Origin: Clostridiaceae bacterium | GTDB lineage: Bacteria > Bacillota > Clostridia > Saccharofermentanales > UBA5734 | NCBI GenBank assembly: GCA_012523135.1 | Contig: JAAYJD010000014.1 | Location: 1-44,774 of the forward strand | Length of the DNA: 44,774 nucleotides | Direction: 5' to 3' | Part shown: in pieces, positions 27,964-39,121 of the stretch | How the letters are laid out: the number at the start of each line of letters is the position of its first letter | Position numbering within the stretch: position 1 is the first letter of the stretch | The notes under the pieces: model-generated | What the model was told of the DNA's origin: nothing | Database searches by the model: none | What the model saw: the letters and a program-made list of their open reading frames with translations, nothing else | Translations under genes and position numbers: made by a program

Positions 27964-29739
27964 ATGAATAAAAACAGCCAGGGAAAAATCATCAAGGTAT
28001 CCGGTCCACTGGTCGTGGCCGAAGAGATGCGCGACGCGAACCTTTTCGACGTGGTGCGTGTGTCTGACAAGCGCCTGATTGGCGAAATCATCGAGATGCA
28101 CGGCGACCGGGCCTCGATCCAGGTTTACGAAGAGACGGCCGGGCTGGGCCCGGGCGAGCTGGTCGTATCCGAAGGCGCTCCGCTTTCAGTCGAGCTGGGC
28201 CCCGGCCTGATCGGCGGAATCTTCGACGGCATCCAGCGCCCGCTGGACCGCCTGGTGCAGCTGGCCGGTAACAACATCGCCCGCGGCGTGTCCGCTCCGG
28301 CGATCGACCGGGCCAAGCGCTGGCATTTTGCGCCGTCTGTCGCCAACGGGCAGGCCTGCATCGCGGGCGACATCATCGGCACGGTGCGCGAGACCTCGCT
28401 GGTCGAGCACCGGATCATGGTCCCGCCCGGTGTGTCCGGTACGGTTGATTCGATCCGTTCCGGCCTGATGACGGTCGAAGAAACCGTCTGCCAGCTGCGC
28501 CAGCCGGACGGCTCGCTGTTTCCGATGACCATGCTGCAGAAGTGGCCAGTGCGGCGCGGCCGCCCTTACCAGACCAAGTTGTCTCCTGACCGGCCGCTGG
28601 TGACCGGCCAGCGTTGCATCGATACCTTTTTCCCTGTAGCCCGCGGCGGGACGGCGACCATCCCCGGACCGTTCGGCAGCGGCAAGACCGTCGTCCAGCA
28701 CCAGTTGGCCAAGTGGGCGGATTCGGATATTGTCGTCTATATCGGCTGCGGTGAACGCGGCAATGAGATGACGGATGTCCTGATGGAATTTCCGGAAATC
28801 GTCGACCCGCGTTCCGGCGAGTCGTTGATGAAACGGACCATCCTGATCGCCAACACGTCGGATATGCCGGTCGCCGCGCGGGAAGCGTCGATCTACACCG
28901 GGATCACGATCGCCGAGTATTTCCGCGATATGGGCTACTCGGTCTCGATCATGGCAGACTCGACGTCCCGCTGGGCCGAGGCCTTGCGCGAGATGTCCGG
29001 CCGCCTCGAGGAGATGCCCGGTGAAGAAGGCTACCCCGCATATCTGGGTTCCCGGCTGGCCAATTTCTACGAGCGGGCCGGGTCGGTCCGCTGCCTGGGC
29101 CAAGACGGCCGGATCGGCGTCCTGACCGCCATCGGAGCCGTGTCGCCGCCGGGCGGCGACCTGTCGGACCCGGTCGCCCAGGCCACGCTGCGCATCGTCA
29201 AGGTCTTCTGGGGCCTCGATTCCGCCTTGGCCTACAAACGCCATTTTCCGGCGATCAACTGGCTGAACAGCTATTCACTTTACGTAGATAAAATCGACCA
29301 GTGGAAAAATGAACATGTTGCGCCCGACTGGACACAACTGCGCAACGACGCGATGCGTCTGCTTCAGGAAGAGGCCGAGCTGGAGGAAATTGTCCGTCTG
29401 GTTGGCCAGGACTCGCTGTCGCCGCTCGACCGGCTCAAGCTGGAAGCGGCCCGCTCCCTGCGTGAGGATTACCTGCACCAGGATTCGTTTGACGAGATCG
29501 ACACCTACTCGTCGCCGGACAAGCAGTACCGCATGCTCGCTCTGATCATGCAGTACTACTATGCCGGCAGTAAAGCGCTGGAACAGAACGTGCTGTTCCG
29601 CGACCTGGTCCGGCTGCCGGTCCGCGACGAAATCAGCCGCCTCAAGCTGGCGGCGGAAGAGACATTTGCAGAGACCGCAGAGTCGGTCGGCCGGCAGCTG
29701 GCCGAGCAGATCGACGCCCTGCAGTCCCGGGAGGTATAA
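27964..29739 (+). CDS. ntpA: V-type ATP synthase subunit A (catalytic)
   Basis: [61 protein letters not shown]. Confidence 0.97.
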   Translation: MNKNSQGKIIKVSGPLVVAEEMRDANLFDVVRVSDKRLIGEIIEMHGDRASIQVYEETAGLGPGELVVSEGAPLSVELGPGLIGGIFDGIQRPLDRLVQLAGNNIARGVSAPAIDRAKRWHFAPSVANGQACIAGDIIGTVRETSLVEHRIMVPPGVSGTVDSIRSGLMTVEETVCQLRQPDGSLFPMTMLQKWPVRRGRPYQTKLSPDRPLVTGQRCIDTFFPVARGGTATIPGPFGSGKTVVQHQLAKWADSDIVVYIGCGERGNEMTDVLMEFPEIVDPRSGESLMKRTILIANTSDMPVAAREASIYTGITIAEYFRDMGYSVSIMADSTSRWAEALREMSGRLEEMPGEEGYPAYLGSRLANFYERAGSVRCLGQDGRIGVLTAIGAVSPPGGDLSDPVAQATLRIVKVFWGLDSALAYKRHFPAINWLNSYSLYVDKIDQWKNEHVAPDWTQLRNDAMRLLQEEAELEEIVRLVGQDSLSPLDRLKLEAARSLREDYLHQDSFDEIDTYSSPDKQYRMLALIMQYYYAGSKALEQNVLFRDLVRLPVRDEISRLKLAAEETFAETAESVGRQLAEQIDALQSREV

Positions 29740-29743
29740 GCAT

Positions 29744-31117
29744 ATGCCCAGAGAATATCGCACCATCGAGGAAGTCGCCGGCCCCCTGATGCTCGTGCAG
29801 CATGTGTCCGGCGTCAAGTACGACGAACTTGGTGAAATCGAGCTGCCCGGCGGCGAGATCCGCCGCTGCAAGGTGCTGGAAGTCAACGGCAGCAACGCCC
29901 TGGTCCAGCTCTTCGAGAGCGCGATCGGCATCAACGCGCAAGACAGTAAGGTTCGCTTCCTGGGCAAGGGGCTGGAGCTGGCGGTCTCCCCCGACATTCT
30001 GGGCCGCGTTTTCGACGGCATGGGCCATCCGGCTGACGACGGACCGGAAATCATTCCGGACAAGATGGCCGATATCAACGGCATGCCGATGAACCCGGCT
30101 GCCCGGGCTTACCCAAACGAGTTCATTCAGACCGGCGTATCGGCCATCGACGGCCTCAACACGCTGGTGCGCGGCCAGAAGCTGCCTATTTTTTCAGCAT
30201 CCGGTTTGCCGCATGCCGAACTCGCCGCCCAGATCGCACGCCAGTCGCGGGTGCGCGACCAGTCCAGCAAGTTTGCCGTCGTATTCGCGGCGATGGGCAT
30301 CACCTTCGAAGAAGCCGATTACTTTATCAACGATTTCAGGCGGACCGGGGCCATCGACCGCGCCGTGCTGTTCATGAACCTGGCCAACGACCCGGCGATT
30401 GAGCGTATCGCAACACCGCGCATGGCCTTGACGGCCGCCGAGTATCTGGCGTTTAACCTCGACATGCATGTCCTGGTCATCATGACCGATATCACCTATT
30501 ACGCCGAAGCCTTGCGCGAGGTGTCTGCCGCCCGCAAGGAAGTTCCCGGCCGCCGCGGCTATCCGGGCTACCTGTATACCGACCTGGCCACCATGTACGA
30601 GCGGGCCGGCCGCCAGCGCGGCAAGGAGGGATCGATCACCCTGATGCCGATCCTGACCATGCCCGACGACGACAAAACCCACCCGATCCCGGACCTGACC
30701 GGCTACATCACCGAAGGCCAGATCATTCTCAGCCGCGAATTGTACAAGAAGGGTGTCCGCCCGCCGATCGACGTGCTGCCGTCGCTGTCGCGCCTCAAGG
30801 ACAAGGGCATCGGGGAAGGCAAGACGCGCGCCGATCACGCGAACACCATGAACCAGCTCTTCGCAGCCTATTCGCGCGGCAAAGATGCCAAGGAACTGCA
30901 GATCATCCTCGGTGAAGACGCTTTGTCTGAGGTCGACCGGATTTATGCCCGCTTCGCCGATGCTTTCGAACAGGATTATGTTTCCCAGGGGTTCACGGTG
31001 GAACGTTCGATCGACGAGACGCTCCACATCGGCTGGAAACTGCTCTCCATGCTGCCGCGCAACGAGCTTAAGCGCATTCGCGACACCTATATTGACCAGT
31101 ACTACGGGAAGGATTGA
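29744..31117 (+). CDS. ntpB: V-type ATP synthase subunit B
   Basis: [78 protein letters not shown]. Confidence 0.97.
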   Translation: MPREYRTIEEVAGPLMLVQHVSGVKYDELGEIELPGGEIRRCKVLEVNGSNALVQLFESAIGINAQDSKVRFLGKGLELAVSPDILGRVFDGMGHPADDGPEIIPDKMADINGMPMNPAARAYPNEFIQTGVSAIDGLNTLVRGQKLPIFSASGLPHAELAAQIARQSRVRDQSSKFAVVFAAMGITFEEADYFINDFRRTGAIDRAVLFMNLANDPAIERIATPRMALTAAEYLAFNLDMHVLVIMTDITYYAEALREVSAARKEVPGRRGYPGYLYTDLATMYERAGRQRGKEGSITLMPILTMPDDDKTHPIPDLTGYITEGQIILSRELYKKGVRPPIDVLPSLSRLKDKGIGEGKTRADHANTMNQLFAAYSRGKDAKELQIILGEDALSEVDRIYARFADAFEQDYVSQGFTVERSIDETLHIGWKLLSMLPRNELKRIRDTYIDQYYGKD

Positions 31118-31122
31118 CCGTT

Positions 31123-31809
31123 ATGGCGAGAAAGCAAATCAATCCCAACCGGATGGAGTTGCTCAAACTCAAGCGGCAGCTGGTTACGGCGCGCCGCGGC
31201 CACAAGCTGCTCAAGGACAAGCGCGACGAGCTGATGCGCCAGTTCCTTGATGTCATCCGACAGAACCAGGCGCTGCGCCGCCGGGTCGAGTCCCTGCTGG
31301 CCGGCGCTTCACGCCAGATGGTCCTGGCGCGGGCGGTCATGGTGCCGCAAGTGCTGGAAACCGCCTTGCTCGCCGGCCGGGCCTCCCTGTCCCTGTCTGT
31401 CGACACGCGCAACATCACCAGTGTCAATGTGCCGGTTTTTACGGCGCCGTTCGCCCTGAGCGGGTCACTGGAGAACCTGCCCTACGGGCTGGCTTCCGCG
31501 GCAGGTGAACTGGACCAGGCGGTTACGGCGCTCAACCAGGCGCTGCCGGCCATGATCGAGCTGGCGGAAGTGGAAAAGACTGCCCAGCTGCTGGCCGATG
31601 AAATCGAAAAAACTCGCCGGCGCGTCAATTCGCTCGAGTATATCCTGATCCCGGAACTCAAGGATTCAATCCGTTCGATTACCATGAAAATGGATGAGAA
31701 CGAGCGCGGCAACCTGACCCGCCTGATGAAGGTCAAGGACATGATTGTCAGCCAGGCTCTGGAAAAAGCCCGCCTGGCCGATGCCGCCGCCGCGCGGGAG
31801 CAGGCGTAA
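31123..31809 (+). CDS. ntpD: V-type ATP synthase subunit D
   Basis: INPNRMELLKLKRQLVTARRGHKLLKDKRDELM, RRVNSLEYILIPEL. Confidence 0.95.
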   Translation: MARKQINPNRMELLKLKRQLVTARRGHKLLKDKRDELMRQFLDVIRQNQALRRRVESLLAGASRQMVLARAVMVPQVLETALLAGRASLSLSVDTRNITSVNVPVFTAPFALSGSLENLPYGLASAAGELDQAVTALNQALPAMIELAEVEKTAQLLADEIEKTRRRVNSLEYILIPELKDSIRSITMKMDENERGNLTRLMKVKDMIVSQALEKARLADAAAAREQA

Positions 31810-31849
31810 ACCAGCGTAAAACCAAACAGGTGTTATCGGTCAAAAAGGG

Positions 31850-31878
31850 TTGACAAGCGTAAAGTCCCTGTTTATAAT
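31850..31878 (+). promoter_or_regulatory. Consensus promoter TTGACA-N17-TATAAT for the his operon
   Basis: Perfect -35 and -10 hexamers with 17-bp spacing. Confidence 0.92.
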
Positions 31879-31890
31879 GACAGGGACTTT
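31861..31890. repeat. Perfect 10-bp inverted repeat AAAGTCCCTG-N10-CAGGGACTTT flanking the -10 box (candidate operator)
   Basis: Arms 31861-31870 and 31881-31890; TATAAT at 31873-31878 in the spacer. Confidence 0.9.
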
Positions 31891-31926
31891 ACTGCTTTAT
31901 CGGTTTACTTAGCTAAAGCGGTAAAG
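31887..31926 (+). promoter_or_regulatory. 5'-UTR hairpin of the his operon
   Basis: CTTTACTGCTTTATC (31887-31901) pairs with GCTAAAGCGGTAAAG (31912-31926): 13 Watson-Crick, 1 G-U, 1 mismatch; immediately upstream of the SD. Confidence 0.75.
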
Positions 31927-31944
31927 CGCGAAAGGGGTTTGCTC

Positions 31945-33156
31945 ATGGGACAATGGCAGTTTCATACACCGGTCGGCGTGGCAGATCTGCTGCCGCGCGA
32001 ATGTGCCGCCAAACGGCAAGTTGAACAGCGCCTGCGCGATGTATTCTGCCGGCGCGGCTACCAGGAGATCGAGACGCCGGGCATCGAATTCTACGATGTC
32101 TATGCCGCCGGCAGCGATACGGTACCGCAGGAAGGCCTGTTCAAGTTTTTTGACGAACAGGGCCGCATCCTGTGCCTGCGCTATGACGGCACCGTGCCGG
32201 CCGCCCGGGTCGCTGCGACCTTGTGCCGGGACAATCCGGTACCGCTGCGCCTGGCCTATATCGGGAACATGTACCGCTACAACGAATATGGGGGCGGCAA
32301 GCAGCGGGAATTCGGCCAGGCCGGGATCGAGCTGATGGGATCCGACGCACCCGAGGCCGACGCGGAAGTCATTGCCACCGCCATCGAGGCGGCCCTGGCG
32401 GTCGGTATCGAGGATCTGCAGGTTTCGGTCGGCCAAGTCGGCTTTTTCCATGGCCTGCTGGCCGAATGGCAGATCGACGGAGCTGACGCGGCCCTGCTAC
32501 CCCAACTGATCGACAGCAAGCAGCAGGTAGCGCTGGATGAACTGGCGGAACGGCTGGGCCTGCCGGATCGTGCCCGCAGCGTGATGCGCCTGATGAGCCA
32601 GGGGCTTGGTTCCGAGACCGAACTGAACGAGCTGGCCACGCTCGTGCGCCACCCGCTGGCCCTGGCGGCCCTGGAAAACCTGCGCGCCGTCCTCAGCATT
32701 CTCGACGACGTCCAGGTCCGTCCGTATATCTCCGTTGACCTGGGCATGCTCCAGAGCCTGAACTATTATACCGGTGTCATTTTCAAGGGCTTCACCTATG
32801 GCTTGGGCTTTCCGCTGTTCAGCGGCGGCCGATACGATGGCCTGGTCCGGTCGTTCGGCCGCGATCTGGCGGCGACCGGATTTTCCATGGGCACCAGCCT
32901 GACCCTGGCTGCCCTGCAGCGTCAGGGCAAGACGATTGGCGCCTGGTCGCGGCCGGTGCGTCTGGGCTATTTGCCCGGGCAGCACAAAAAAGCACTGCGG
33001 ACAGCCGACTCGCTGCGCCGGGATGGCCTGGCGGTGAGCTGCGATCCGGTTGAAAGTGCGGCGGCCTGGCTGGCGCACAACCCCGACGGACCGGTACTCC
33101 TGGTCGATGCGCGCGGCGAGCCGGTCTGGCTGCGGGAGGTGACAACAGATGCTTGA
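31945..33156 (+). CDS. hisZ: ATP phosphoribosyltransferase regulatory subunit
   Basis: HisRS-like class II core ([35 protein letters not shown]); adjacent to short hisG. Confidence 0.92.
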   Translation: MGQWQFHTPVGVADLLPRECAAKRQVEQRLRDVFCRRGYQEIETPGIEFYDVYAAGSDTVPQEGLFKFFDEQGRILCLRYDGTVPAARVAATLCRDNPVPLRLAYIGNMYRYNEYGGGKQREFGQAGIELMGSDAPEADAEVIATAIEAALAVGIEDLQVSVGQVGFFHGLLAEWQIDGADAALLPQLIDSKQQVALDELAERLGLPDRARSVMRLMSQGLGSETELNELATLVRHPLALAALENLRAVLSILDDVQVRPYISVDLGMLQSLNYYTGVIFKGFTYGLGFPLFSGGRYDGLVRSFGRDLAATGFSMGTSLTLAALQRQGKTIGAWSRPVRLGYLPGQHKKALRTADSLRRDGLAVSCDPVESAAAWLAHNPDGPVLLVDARGEPVWLREVTTDA

Positions 33157-33802
33157 ACTGACGATTGCCCTGGCTAAGGGCCGCCTGGCTGACCAGGCGA
33201 TTGATTTGCTGGAGGCCGCCGGCACCGATTGCCGGGTTGTCCGCGCGCCGTCGCGCAAGCTGATTCTGACCGACGAGCAGGCCGGCCTTCGGTTCATCAT
33301 GGCCAAGCCGGCCGATGTGCCGACTTACGTCGATTACGGCGCCGCCGATATCGGGATTGTCGGCAAGGACACCTTGCTCGAAGAAAACCGCAGCTTGTAC
33401 GAAGTCCTCAACCTGGGCTTTGGCGCCTGCCGCATGTGTGTCTGCGGGCCGGAAAACCTGGCCGGCCGCCTGGACAGCATACCAAACAAGCGGGTTGCCA
33501 CCAAGTACCCCAACATCGCCAGGGCTTATTTCGAAGCCCGGCGCGAGAGCGTCGAAATCATCCGCTTGAACGGCTCGGTCGAACTGGCGCCGCTGGTCGG
33601 CCTGGCTGAGGTGATCGTCGACATCGTCGAAAGCGGCCGGACTTTGCGGGAAAACGGACTGGCTGTCCTGGATACAATCGCTTCGCTCAGCGCGCGCATG
33701 GTTGTCAACCGCGTCAGCATGAAGATGAAGGCGGACCGGATCAATCCGTTGATTCAGGCTGTCCGCAGGCAGCTGGACCAGGCGGGGAGGACAGCACCAT
33801 GA
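33149..33802 (+). CDS. hisG: ATP phosphoribosyltransferase catalytic subunit (short form)
   Basis: [44 protein letters not shown]. Confidence 0.95.
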   Translation: MLELTIALAKGRLADQAIDLLEAAGTDCRVVRAPSRKLILTDEQAGLRFIMAKPADVPTYVDYGAADIGIVGKDTLLEENRSLYEVLNLGFGACRMCVCGPENLAGRLDSIPNKRVATKYPNIARAYFEARRESVEIIRLNGSVELAPLVGLAEVIVDIVESGRTLRENGLAVLDTIASLSARMVVNRVSMKMKADRINPLIQAVRRQLDQAGRTAP

Positions 33803-35139
33803 CACGTCAGGCCGTTTTGAAGATCATCCGCGCTGGCTCGGGCGAGCTGCAGACCCTGTCTGCCCAGCTGGGCCTGCGCGGCAAGATGAACCAGGCCGGC
33901 GTTGTGGCGGCGACAGAGTCGATCATCCGCCAGGTCCGGCAGGACGGCGACGCCGCCTTGCTCGAGCTGACGGCCCGCTTCGACAACGTCCTGCTGACCG
34001 CCGGCCGGCTGCGCGTTACCGAACGGGAGATCAGCGAAGCGATCGAACAGGTTGATGTCCGGCTCATGGAGGTCATGCGCCTGGCAGCAGAGCGGATCCG
34101 CTCCTTCCACGCGCTGCAGCTGACCGAGGATGTGGTGTCACCAACCAGTTACGGCGGCCAGATCAGCCTGATCAGCCGTCCGCTCGATCTGGCCGGCGTC
34201 TATGTGCCGGGCGGGTCCGCGCCGCTGCCGTCATCGGTCCTGATGAATGTCTTGCCGGCCCGCGTGGCCGGCGTGCGCCGGATCGTGATGTGCACACCGC
34301 CGCGGCCGGACGGTTCTGTCGATCCGGCCATCCTGGCGGCGGCGTCACTGGCGGGCGCCGATGAGATCTACCGCGTGGGCGGCGCCCAGGCGATCGCGGC
34401 CATGGCCTACGGGACCGCCACGATCCCGGCTGTCGACAAAATTACGGGACCGGGCAACATCTACGTCAATACGGCCAAACGGCTGGTTTTCGGCCAGGTC
34501 GATATCGACATGTTCGCCGGGCCAAGCGAAATCATGATTCTGGCGGACCAGACAGCCAGGCCGGATTATGTGGCTGCGGACCTGCTGTCCCAGGCAGAGC
34601 ACGACCCGCTGGCTTCGGCCCTGCTGCTGACCGACAACGAACCGTTGGCGGAAGCCGTTGCCGCAGAAGTCGGTCGCCGTCTGCCCCTGATGCCCCGCGC
34701 GGCGATCATCGAACGCTCGCTGGCGGATTTCGGCGCCGCGCTGGTCGTTCCGGATCTGGACACGGCCGTCGACTTTGTCAATGAACTGGCGCCGGAGCAC
34801 CTGGAACTGCTGGTGGCCGACCCGGACCGGCTGCTGCCCCGGATCCGCAACGCCGGTGCCATCTTCATCGGCCCTTACAGCCCGGAGCCGTTGGGCGACT
34901 ATATGGCCGGAACCAACCACGTGCTGCCGACCAGCGGCACGGCGCGCTTCTTTTCGCCGTTGAACACGCAGGATTTCATCAAGAAAATCAGCGTGATCCG
35001 CTATACCCGCCAGGATCTGGCGGCCTGCCACGAGCTGGTGGAGCATTTCGCCGAAGCCGAGCACTTGAAAGCGCATGCCGAGTCTATACGTGTCCGCTTC
35101 GGTACCGACCTGCTGGCCCAGAAGGGGGAAACACGATGA
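33799..35139 (+). CDS. hisD: Histidinol dehydrogenase
   Basis: [68 protein letters not shown]. Confidence 0.97.
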   Translation: MTRQAVLKIIRAGSGELQTLSAQLGLRGKMNQAGVVAATESIIRQVRQDGDAALLELTARFDNVLLTAGRLRVTEREISEAIEQVDVRLMEVMRLAAERIRSFHALQLTEDVVSPTSYGGQISLISRPLDLAGVYVPGGSAPLPSSVLMNVLPARVAGVRRIVMCTPPRPDGSVDPAILAAASLAGADEIYRVGGAQAIAAMAYGTATIPAVDKITGPGNIYVNTAKRLVFGQVDIDMFAGPSEIMILADQTARPDYVAADLLSQAEHDPLASALLLTDNEPLAEAVAAEVGRRLPLMPRAAIIERSLADFGAALVVPDLDTAVDFVNELAPEHLELLVADPDRLLPRIRNAGAIFIGPYSPEPLGDYMAGTNHVLPTSGTARFFSPLNTQDFIKKISVIRYTRQDLAACHELVEHFAEAEHLKAHAESIRVRFGTDLLAQKGETR

Positions 35140-36239
35140 GCAGTCCCGACAAACAGGCGGGCAGCCGCTTCTGGAACGAGAAAACGCGCCTGCTGACGCC
35201 CTATGTGCCAGGCGAGCAGCCGCGCGGGCAATCGTTTATCAAGCTGAACACCAACGAAAACCCATATCCGCCCGCGCCTGAAGTCGAGGCTGCCCTGAAC
35301 ACGCTGCCGGCTGAGCGTTGCCGCCTCTACCCGGACCCGGACAGCTTGGCGCTGCGCGAGGCCATCGCCAGCTATTATGGGCTGGACACGGAGCAGGTCT
35401 TTGTCGGCAACGGGTCGGACGAGGTGCTGGCACTGGCTTTCCAGGCCTTTTTTGAACCGGCAGGTCCGCAGGACAAACCGGAACGGGCGGTCGTGTTTCC
35501 GGATGTCACATACAGCTTTTACCCGGTCTACGCGCGTTTTTACAACCTCAACTGGCGGACCGTCCCGCTGAACGATGATTACACGCTGCCGGTCGACGCC
35601 CTGCTTCAGCCGTCCGGCGGAATCGTCCTGGCCAATCCCAACGCACCGACGGGCATCGCTGCGGACCTTGATGTCATCGAGCGGCTGGCGCGCCAGGATC
35701 CGGACCGGCTGGTGCTTGTCGACGAAGCCTACGTCGATTTCGGCGGGCAATCTGCTGTCAGCCTGCTGGCTGGCTGCGACAATCTCCTGATCGTTCAGAC
35801 CTGCTCCAAGTCACGGGCCCTGGCTGGGCTTCGCCTGGGTTTCGCACTGGGCTCGCCGGCCCTGATCGAAGGATTGAAACGGGTTCGGGACTGCTTCAAC
35901 TCCTACACGCTCGACCGGGCCGCCCAGGCAGCTGGTACGGCGGCCTTTGCCGCTTCAGCCTGGTTTGAAGCGACGCGGGCCAGGATCATCGCCAGCCGCC
36001 GGCGCATGACCGCGGCCTTGGAACAGCTGGGTTTTGAGGTGCTGCCTTCGTCTGCGAACTTTGTCTTCGCCCGCCATCCGCTGCGCAGCGGCGCGTCCCT
36101 TTATGACGACCTGCGCCAGGCAGGCATCCTGGTTCGCCATTTCAACCTGCCGCGCATCGCTGACTTTTTGCGCATCACGGTGGGCACCGACAGCCAGATC
36201 GATGAAATGATTCGCGTCCTGAAACGGTTGTTGCTATAA
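35136..36239 (+). CDS. hisC: Histidinol-phosphate aminotransferase
   Basis: KLNTNENPYPPAPEV, LANPNAPTGI, LVDEAYVDFGG, SKSRALAGLRLGFALG. Confidence 0.96.
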   Translation: MSSPDKQAGSRFWNEKTRLLTPYVPGEQPRGQSFIKLNTNENPYPPAPEVEAALNTLPAERCRLYPDPDSLALREAIASYYGLDTEQVFVGNGSDEVLALAFQAFFEPAGPQDKPERAVVFPDVTYSFYPVYARFYNLNWRTVPLNDDYTLPVDALLQPSGGIVLANPNAPTGIAADLDVIERLARQDPDRLVLVDEAYVDFGGQSAVSLLAGCDNLLIVQTCSKSRALAGLRLGFALGSPALIEGLKRVRDCFNSYTLDRAAQAAGTAAFAASAWFEATRARIIASRRRMTAALEQLGFEVLPSSANFVFARHPLRSGASLYDDLRQAGILVRHFNLPRIADFLRITVGTDSQIDEMIRVLKRLLL

Positions 36240-36271
36240 TGGATTTGCTTAGCGAGACGGGAGGCATGAGG

Positions 36272-36859
36272 ATGCGCCAGACAGAATTGAAACGAAAAAC
36301 GGCTGAAACCGAAATCGTGGTCCGGCTCAGTCTGGACGGGTCCGGGATCGCGTCCGTGCACACCGGCATCGGTTTCTTCGACCACATGCTGCTCCTTTTG
36401 GCCCGCCATGCGCGCCTGGATCTGGTTGTCGAAGCCCAGGGGGACCTGGCTACCGACGACCACCACACGGCGGAGGATGTCGGCATCGTCCTGGGGCAGG
36501 CGATCGGCCGCGCCCTGGGTGACAAGCGCGGCATCCAGCGCTACGGCCACGCGATGGTCCCGATGGACGAAGCGCTGGCTTCTGCGACCATCGACCTGTC
36601 CGGGCGGGCATACCTGGTCTTCGACGCCCAGTTCACCGCCGACCGGATCGGCGATTTCTCAACCCAGATGACCGAGGAGTTTTTCCGGGCCCTGGTCTTC
36701 CAGGCCGGCATGACCGCCCACCTGGCCTGCGTGTACGGGCGCAACGACCATCACAAGACCGAAGCATTGTTCAAGGCCTTCGCCCGCAGCCTCAGGGACG
36801 CGATCTGCATCGATCCCCGGCTGGAGGGCGAGATTTTATCGACCAAAGGCGTGCTGTAG
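36272..36859 (+). CDS. hisB: Imidazoleglycerol-phosphate dehydratase
   Basis: HTGIGFFDHMLLLLARHARLDL, DDHHTAEDVGIVLGQAI, GRNDHHKTEALFKAFARSLRDA; start chosen by SD spacing (ORF extends to ATG 36239). Confidence 0.95.
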   Translation: MRQTELKRKTAETEIVVRLSLDGSGIASVHTGIGFFDHMLLLLARHARLDLVVEAQGDLATDDHHTAEDVGIVLGQAIGRALGDKRGIQRYGHAMVPMDEALASATIDLSGRAYLVFDAQFTADRIGDFSTQMTEEFFRALVFQAGMTAHLACVYGRNDHHKTEALFKAFARSLRDAICIDPRLEGEILSTKGVL

Positions 36860-36889
36860 GCTGCATGCCACGTTTTTACAGGAGGTATT

Positions 36890-37780
36890 ATGAACCCACT
36901 CATGCGCCAGGCTGATTTTATCCAGTTGCCCCTGTTTGTCCGGGGCAAGGTCCGCGATGTTTACGACCTCGGCGATCAGCTGCTGATCGTGGTTACGGAT
37001 CGGATCTCCGCCTTCGATGTCGTCTTCGCGGAACTGATCCCCGACAAGGGCGCCGTCCTGAACAGCATCGCGGCATTCTGGTTCAGGCGCACACAAGGCA
37101 TCGTGCCCAATCACGTCATGTCAACGGATCCGGCGACCTATCCGCTGGGCCTTGCTGCTTATGCCGATCAGCTGGCCGGCCGTTCCATGCTGGTGCGCAA
37201 GATCGACATGCTGCCGGCGGAATGCATCGTCAGGGGCTATCTGGAGGGATCCGCGCTCAAGGAATACAAAGCCAGCGGGACCGTCGGCGGCATGATGATG
37301 CCAGCTGGCCTGCGCCAGGCCGACCGGCTGCCGGAAGCGGTCTTCACGCCGTCGACCAAGGAAGCGTCGGGGCATGACATCAACATCACCTTCAGCCAGC
37401 TGGAGCAGCTGCTGGGGCAGAAGCTAGCCCGCGAAATCCGCGCCAAGAGCCTGCAGCTGTACCAGGAGGCTTCGGATTACGCCCTCAGCCGGGGCATTAT
37501 CCTTGCGGACACCAAGTTTGAGTTTGGTCTGTGCGACGGCCAGCTCGTGCTTGGCGACGAGATTTTCACGCCGGATTCCTCCCGCTTTTGGGAGCTGTCC
37601 GACTATGCGCCGGGTCGGGCACAGAAAAGCTTTGACAAGCAGTACCTGCGCGAGTGGCTGGAAACGCTCGACTGGGACAAGACCCCACCGCCGCCGGCGC
37701 TGCCTGAACCAGTCATCGCCGCGACGGCCGCGAAGTACCGGGAGGCATATGAGCGCCTGACGGGTAATCCGCTGCCATGA
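36890..37780 (+). CDS. purC: Phosphoribosylaminoimidazole-succinocarboxamide synthase
   Basis: RGKVRDVYDLGDQLLIVVTDRISAFDV, ECIVRGYLEGSALKEY, ILADTKFEFGL, DSSRFW. Confidence 0.95.
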   Translation: MNPLMRQADFIQLPLFVRGKVRDVYDLGDQLLIVVTDRISAFDVVFAELIPDKGAVLNSIAAFWFRRTQGIVPNHVMSTDPATYPLGLAAYADQLAGRSMLVRKIDMLPAECIVRGYLEGSALKEYKASGTVGGMMMPAGLRQADRLPEAVFTPSTKEASGHDINITFSQLEQLLGQKLAREIRAKSLQLYQEASDYALSRGIILADTKFEFGLCDGQLVLGDEIFTPDSSRFWELSDYAPGRAQKSFDKQYLREWLETLDWDKTPPPPALPEPVIAATAAKYREAYERLTGNPLP

Positions 37781-38373
37781 CAGTCTTGATCGACTATGGC
37801 ATGGGCAACATCGGCAGTGTCGTCAAAGCGCTGGCCTACCTGGGTGAGACGGTCACGGTGACCCAGGACCCGCGCGTCGTGCTCGAGGCCAGCCGGGTGA
37901 TCCTGCCCGGGGTAGGTGCGATGGCCTACGCTGTCCGCCAGCTGCGCGAACGCGGCCTGGACGATGCCATCCGCCGCTACCGGGACCTGCAGCGCCCCTT
38001 CCTGGGCATCTGCCTGGGCATGCAGCTGATGTTCGAGAAGAGCGAAGAAGGCCAGGCCGGCGGCCTCGGCCTGCTGGCCGGAACGGTGCGGCGTTTCCCG
38101 AATGCTCCGGGCTTGAAAGTGCCGCACATGGGCTGGAACGCCCTGACAGATTCGCGCCTGGACTTGCTGCCCGAACGGACATCGTTCTACTTTGTCCATT
38201 CCTTTTACGCCGCACCCGCGGATCCGTCCTTGACAGCGGCCTGGAGCAGCCACGGAATCCGGTTTGCCGCCGCGGTGCAGGACGGACCGGTCCTGCTGAC
38301 CCAGTTCCATCCGGAAAAGAGCGGCGACGCCGGACTCGACCTGCTGCGCCGCTGGCTGACTCAGCCAGGATAA
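37777..38373 (+). CDS. hisH: Imidazole glycerol phosphate synthase glutaminase subunit
   Basis: IDYGMGNIGSV, ILPGVGAM, GICLGMQLMFEKSEEG, FVHSFYA, TQFHPEKSG. Confidence 0.96.
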   Translation: MTVLIDYGMGNIGSVVKALAYLGETVTVTQDPRVVLEASRVILPGVGAMAYAVRQLRERGLDDAIRRYRDLQRPFLGICLGMQLMFEKSEEGQAGGLGLLAGTVRRFPNAPGLKVPHMGWNALTDSRLDLLPERTSFYFVHSFYAAPADPSLTAAWSSHGIRFAAAVQDGPVLLTQFHPEKSGDAGLDLLRRWLTQPG

Positions 38374-38392
38374 CGTGAACATCGGAGGAGAC

Positions 38393-39121
38393 ATGCAACA
38401 AGAGCCCATGATCCTGTATCCGGCGATCGACTTGCTGCAGGGGCAGTGTGTCCGCCTGCACCAGGGACGCTACGACCAGGTGACCGTCTACAGCGACGAT
38501 CCCCTGGCGGTCGCCCGCCGCTTCCAGGCAGACGGCGCGGCCTGGCTGCATGTGGTCGATCTTGAAGCGGCCCGCTCCGGCCAGATGGTCCACACCGAGC
38601 TGATCGCCCAAATTCGCCGGGAGACCGGCCTGAAGATTCAAACCGGCGGCGGCGTCCGCACCATGGCATCGCTCGTGCTGCTGCTGGAAACGCACCAGAT
38701 TGAGCGGGTCGTCCTGGGGACGGCCGCCGTCAAGGACCGGCGCTTCTCCCAGGAGGCCCTCGCCCGCTATCCGGACCGGATCGCCATCGGGCTGGACGCT
38801 CGCGACGGCATGGTCTGCATCGACGGCTGGACCCGGGAGAGCGGCCTGGATGTTGTCGCTTTTGCCCGGACGATGGCCGACCTGGGGGCGCAGACCGTGA
38901 TTTATACCGATATCCGGCGCGACGGCACGATGCGCGGGCCAGCCCTGGCCGGCATTCGCCAGCTGGTCGCGCTCGGCCGCGTCGCGGTGATCGCGTCAGG
39001 CGGCATCGGCAGCCAGGCCGATCTCGAGGCGGTCCGCCAGACAGGCGCCGCCGGCGTAATTGTCGGCAAGGCGCTATATGAAGGAAAGGTTGTGTTGCCA
39101 TCATGCTTGCCAAACGCATAA
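38393..39121 (+). CDS. hisA: ProFAR isomerase
   Basis: [67 protein letters not shown] before ATG 38393. Confidence 0.95.
   Translation: MQQEPMILYPAIDLLQGQCVRLHQGRYDQVTVYSDDPLAVARRFQADGAAWLHVVDLEAARSGQMVHTELIAQIRRETGLKIQTGGGVRTMASLVLLLETHQIERVVLGTAAVKDRRFSQEALARYPDRIAIGLDARDGMVCIDGWTRESGLDVVAFARTMADLGAQTVIYTDIRRDGTMRGPALAGIRQLVALGRVAVIASGGIGSQADLEAVRQTGAAGVIVGKALYEGKVVLPSCLPNA

Noticed and set aside
28186-29244. 352-aa minus-strand ORF
   Set aside because: Antisense shadow of ntpA.
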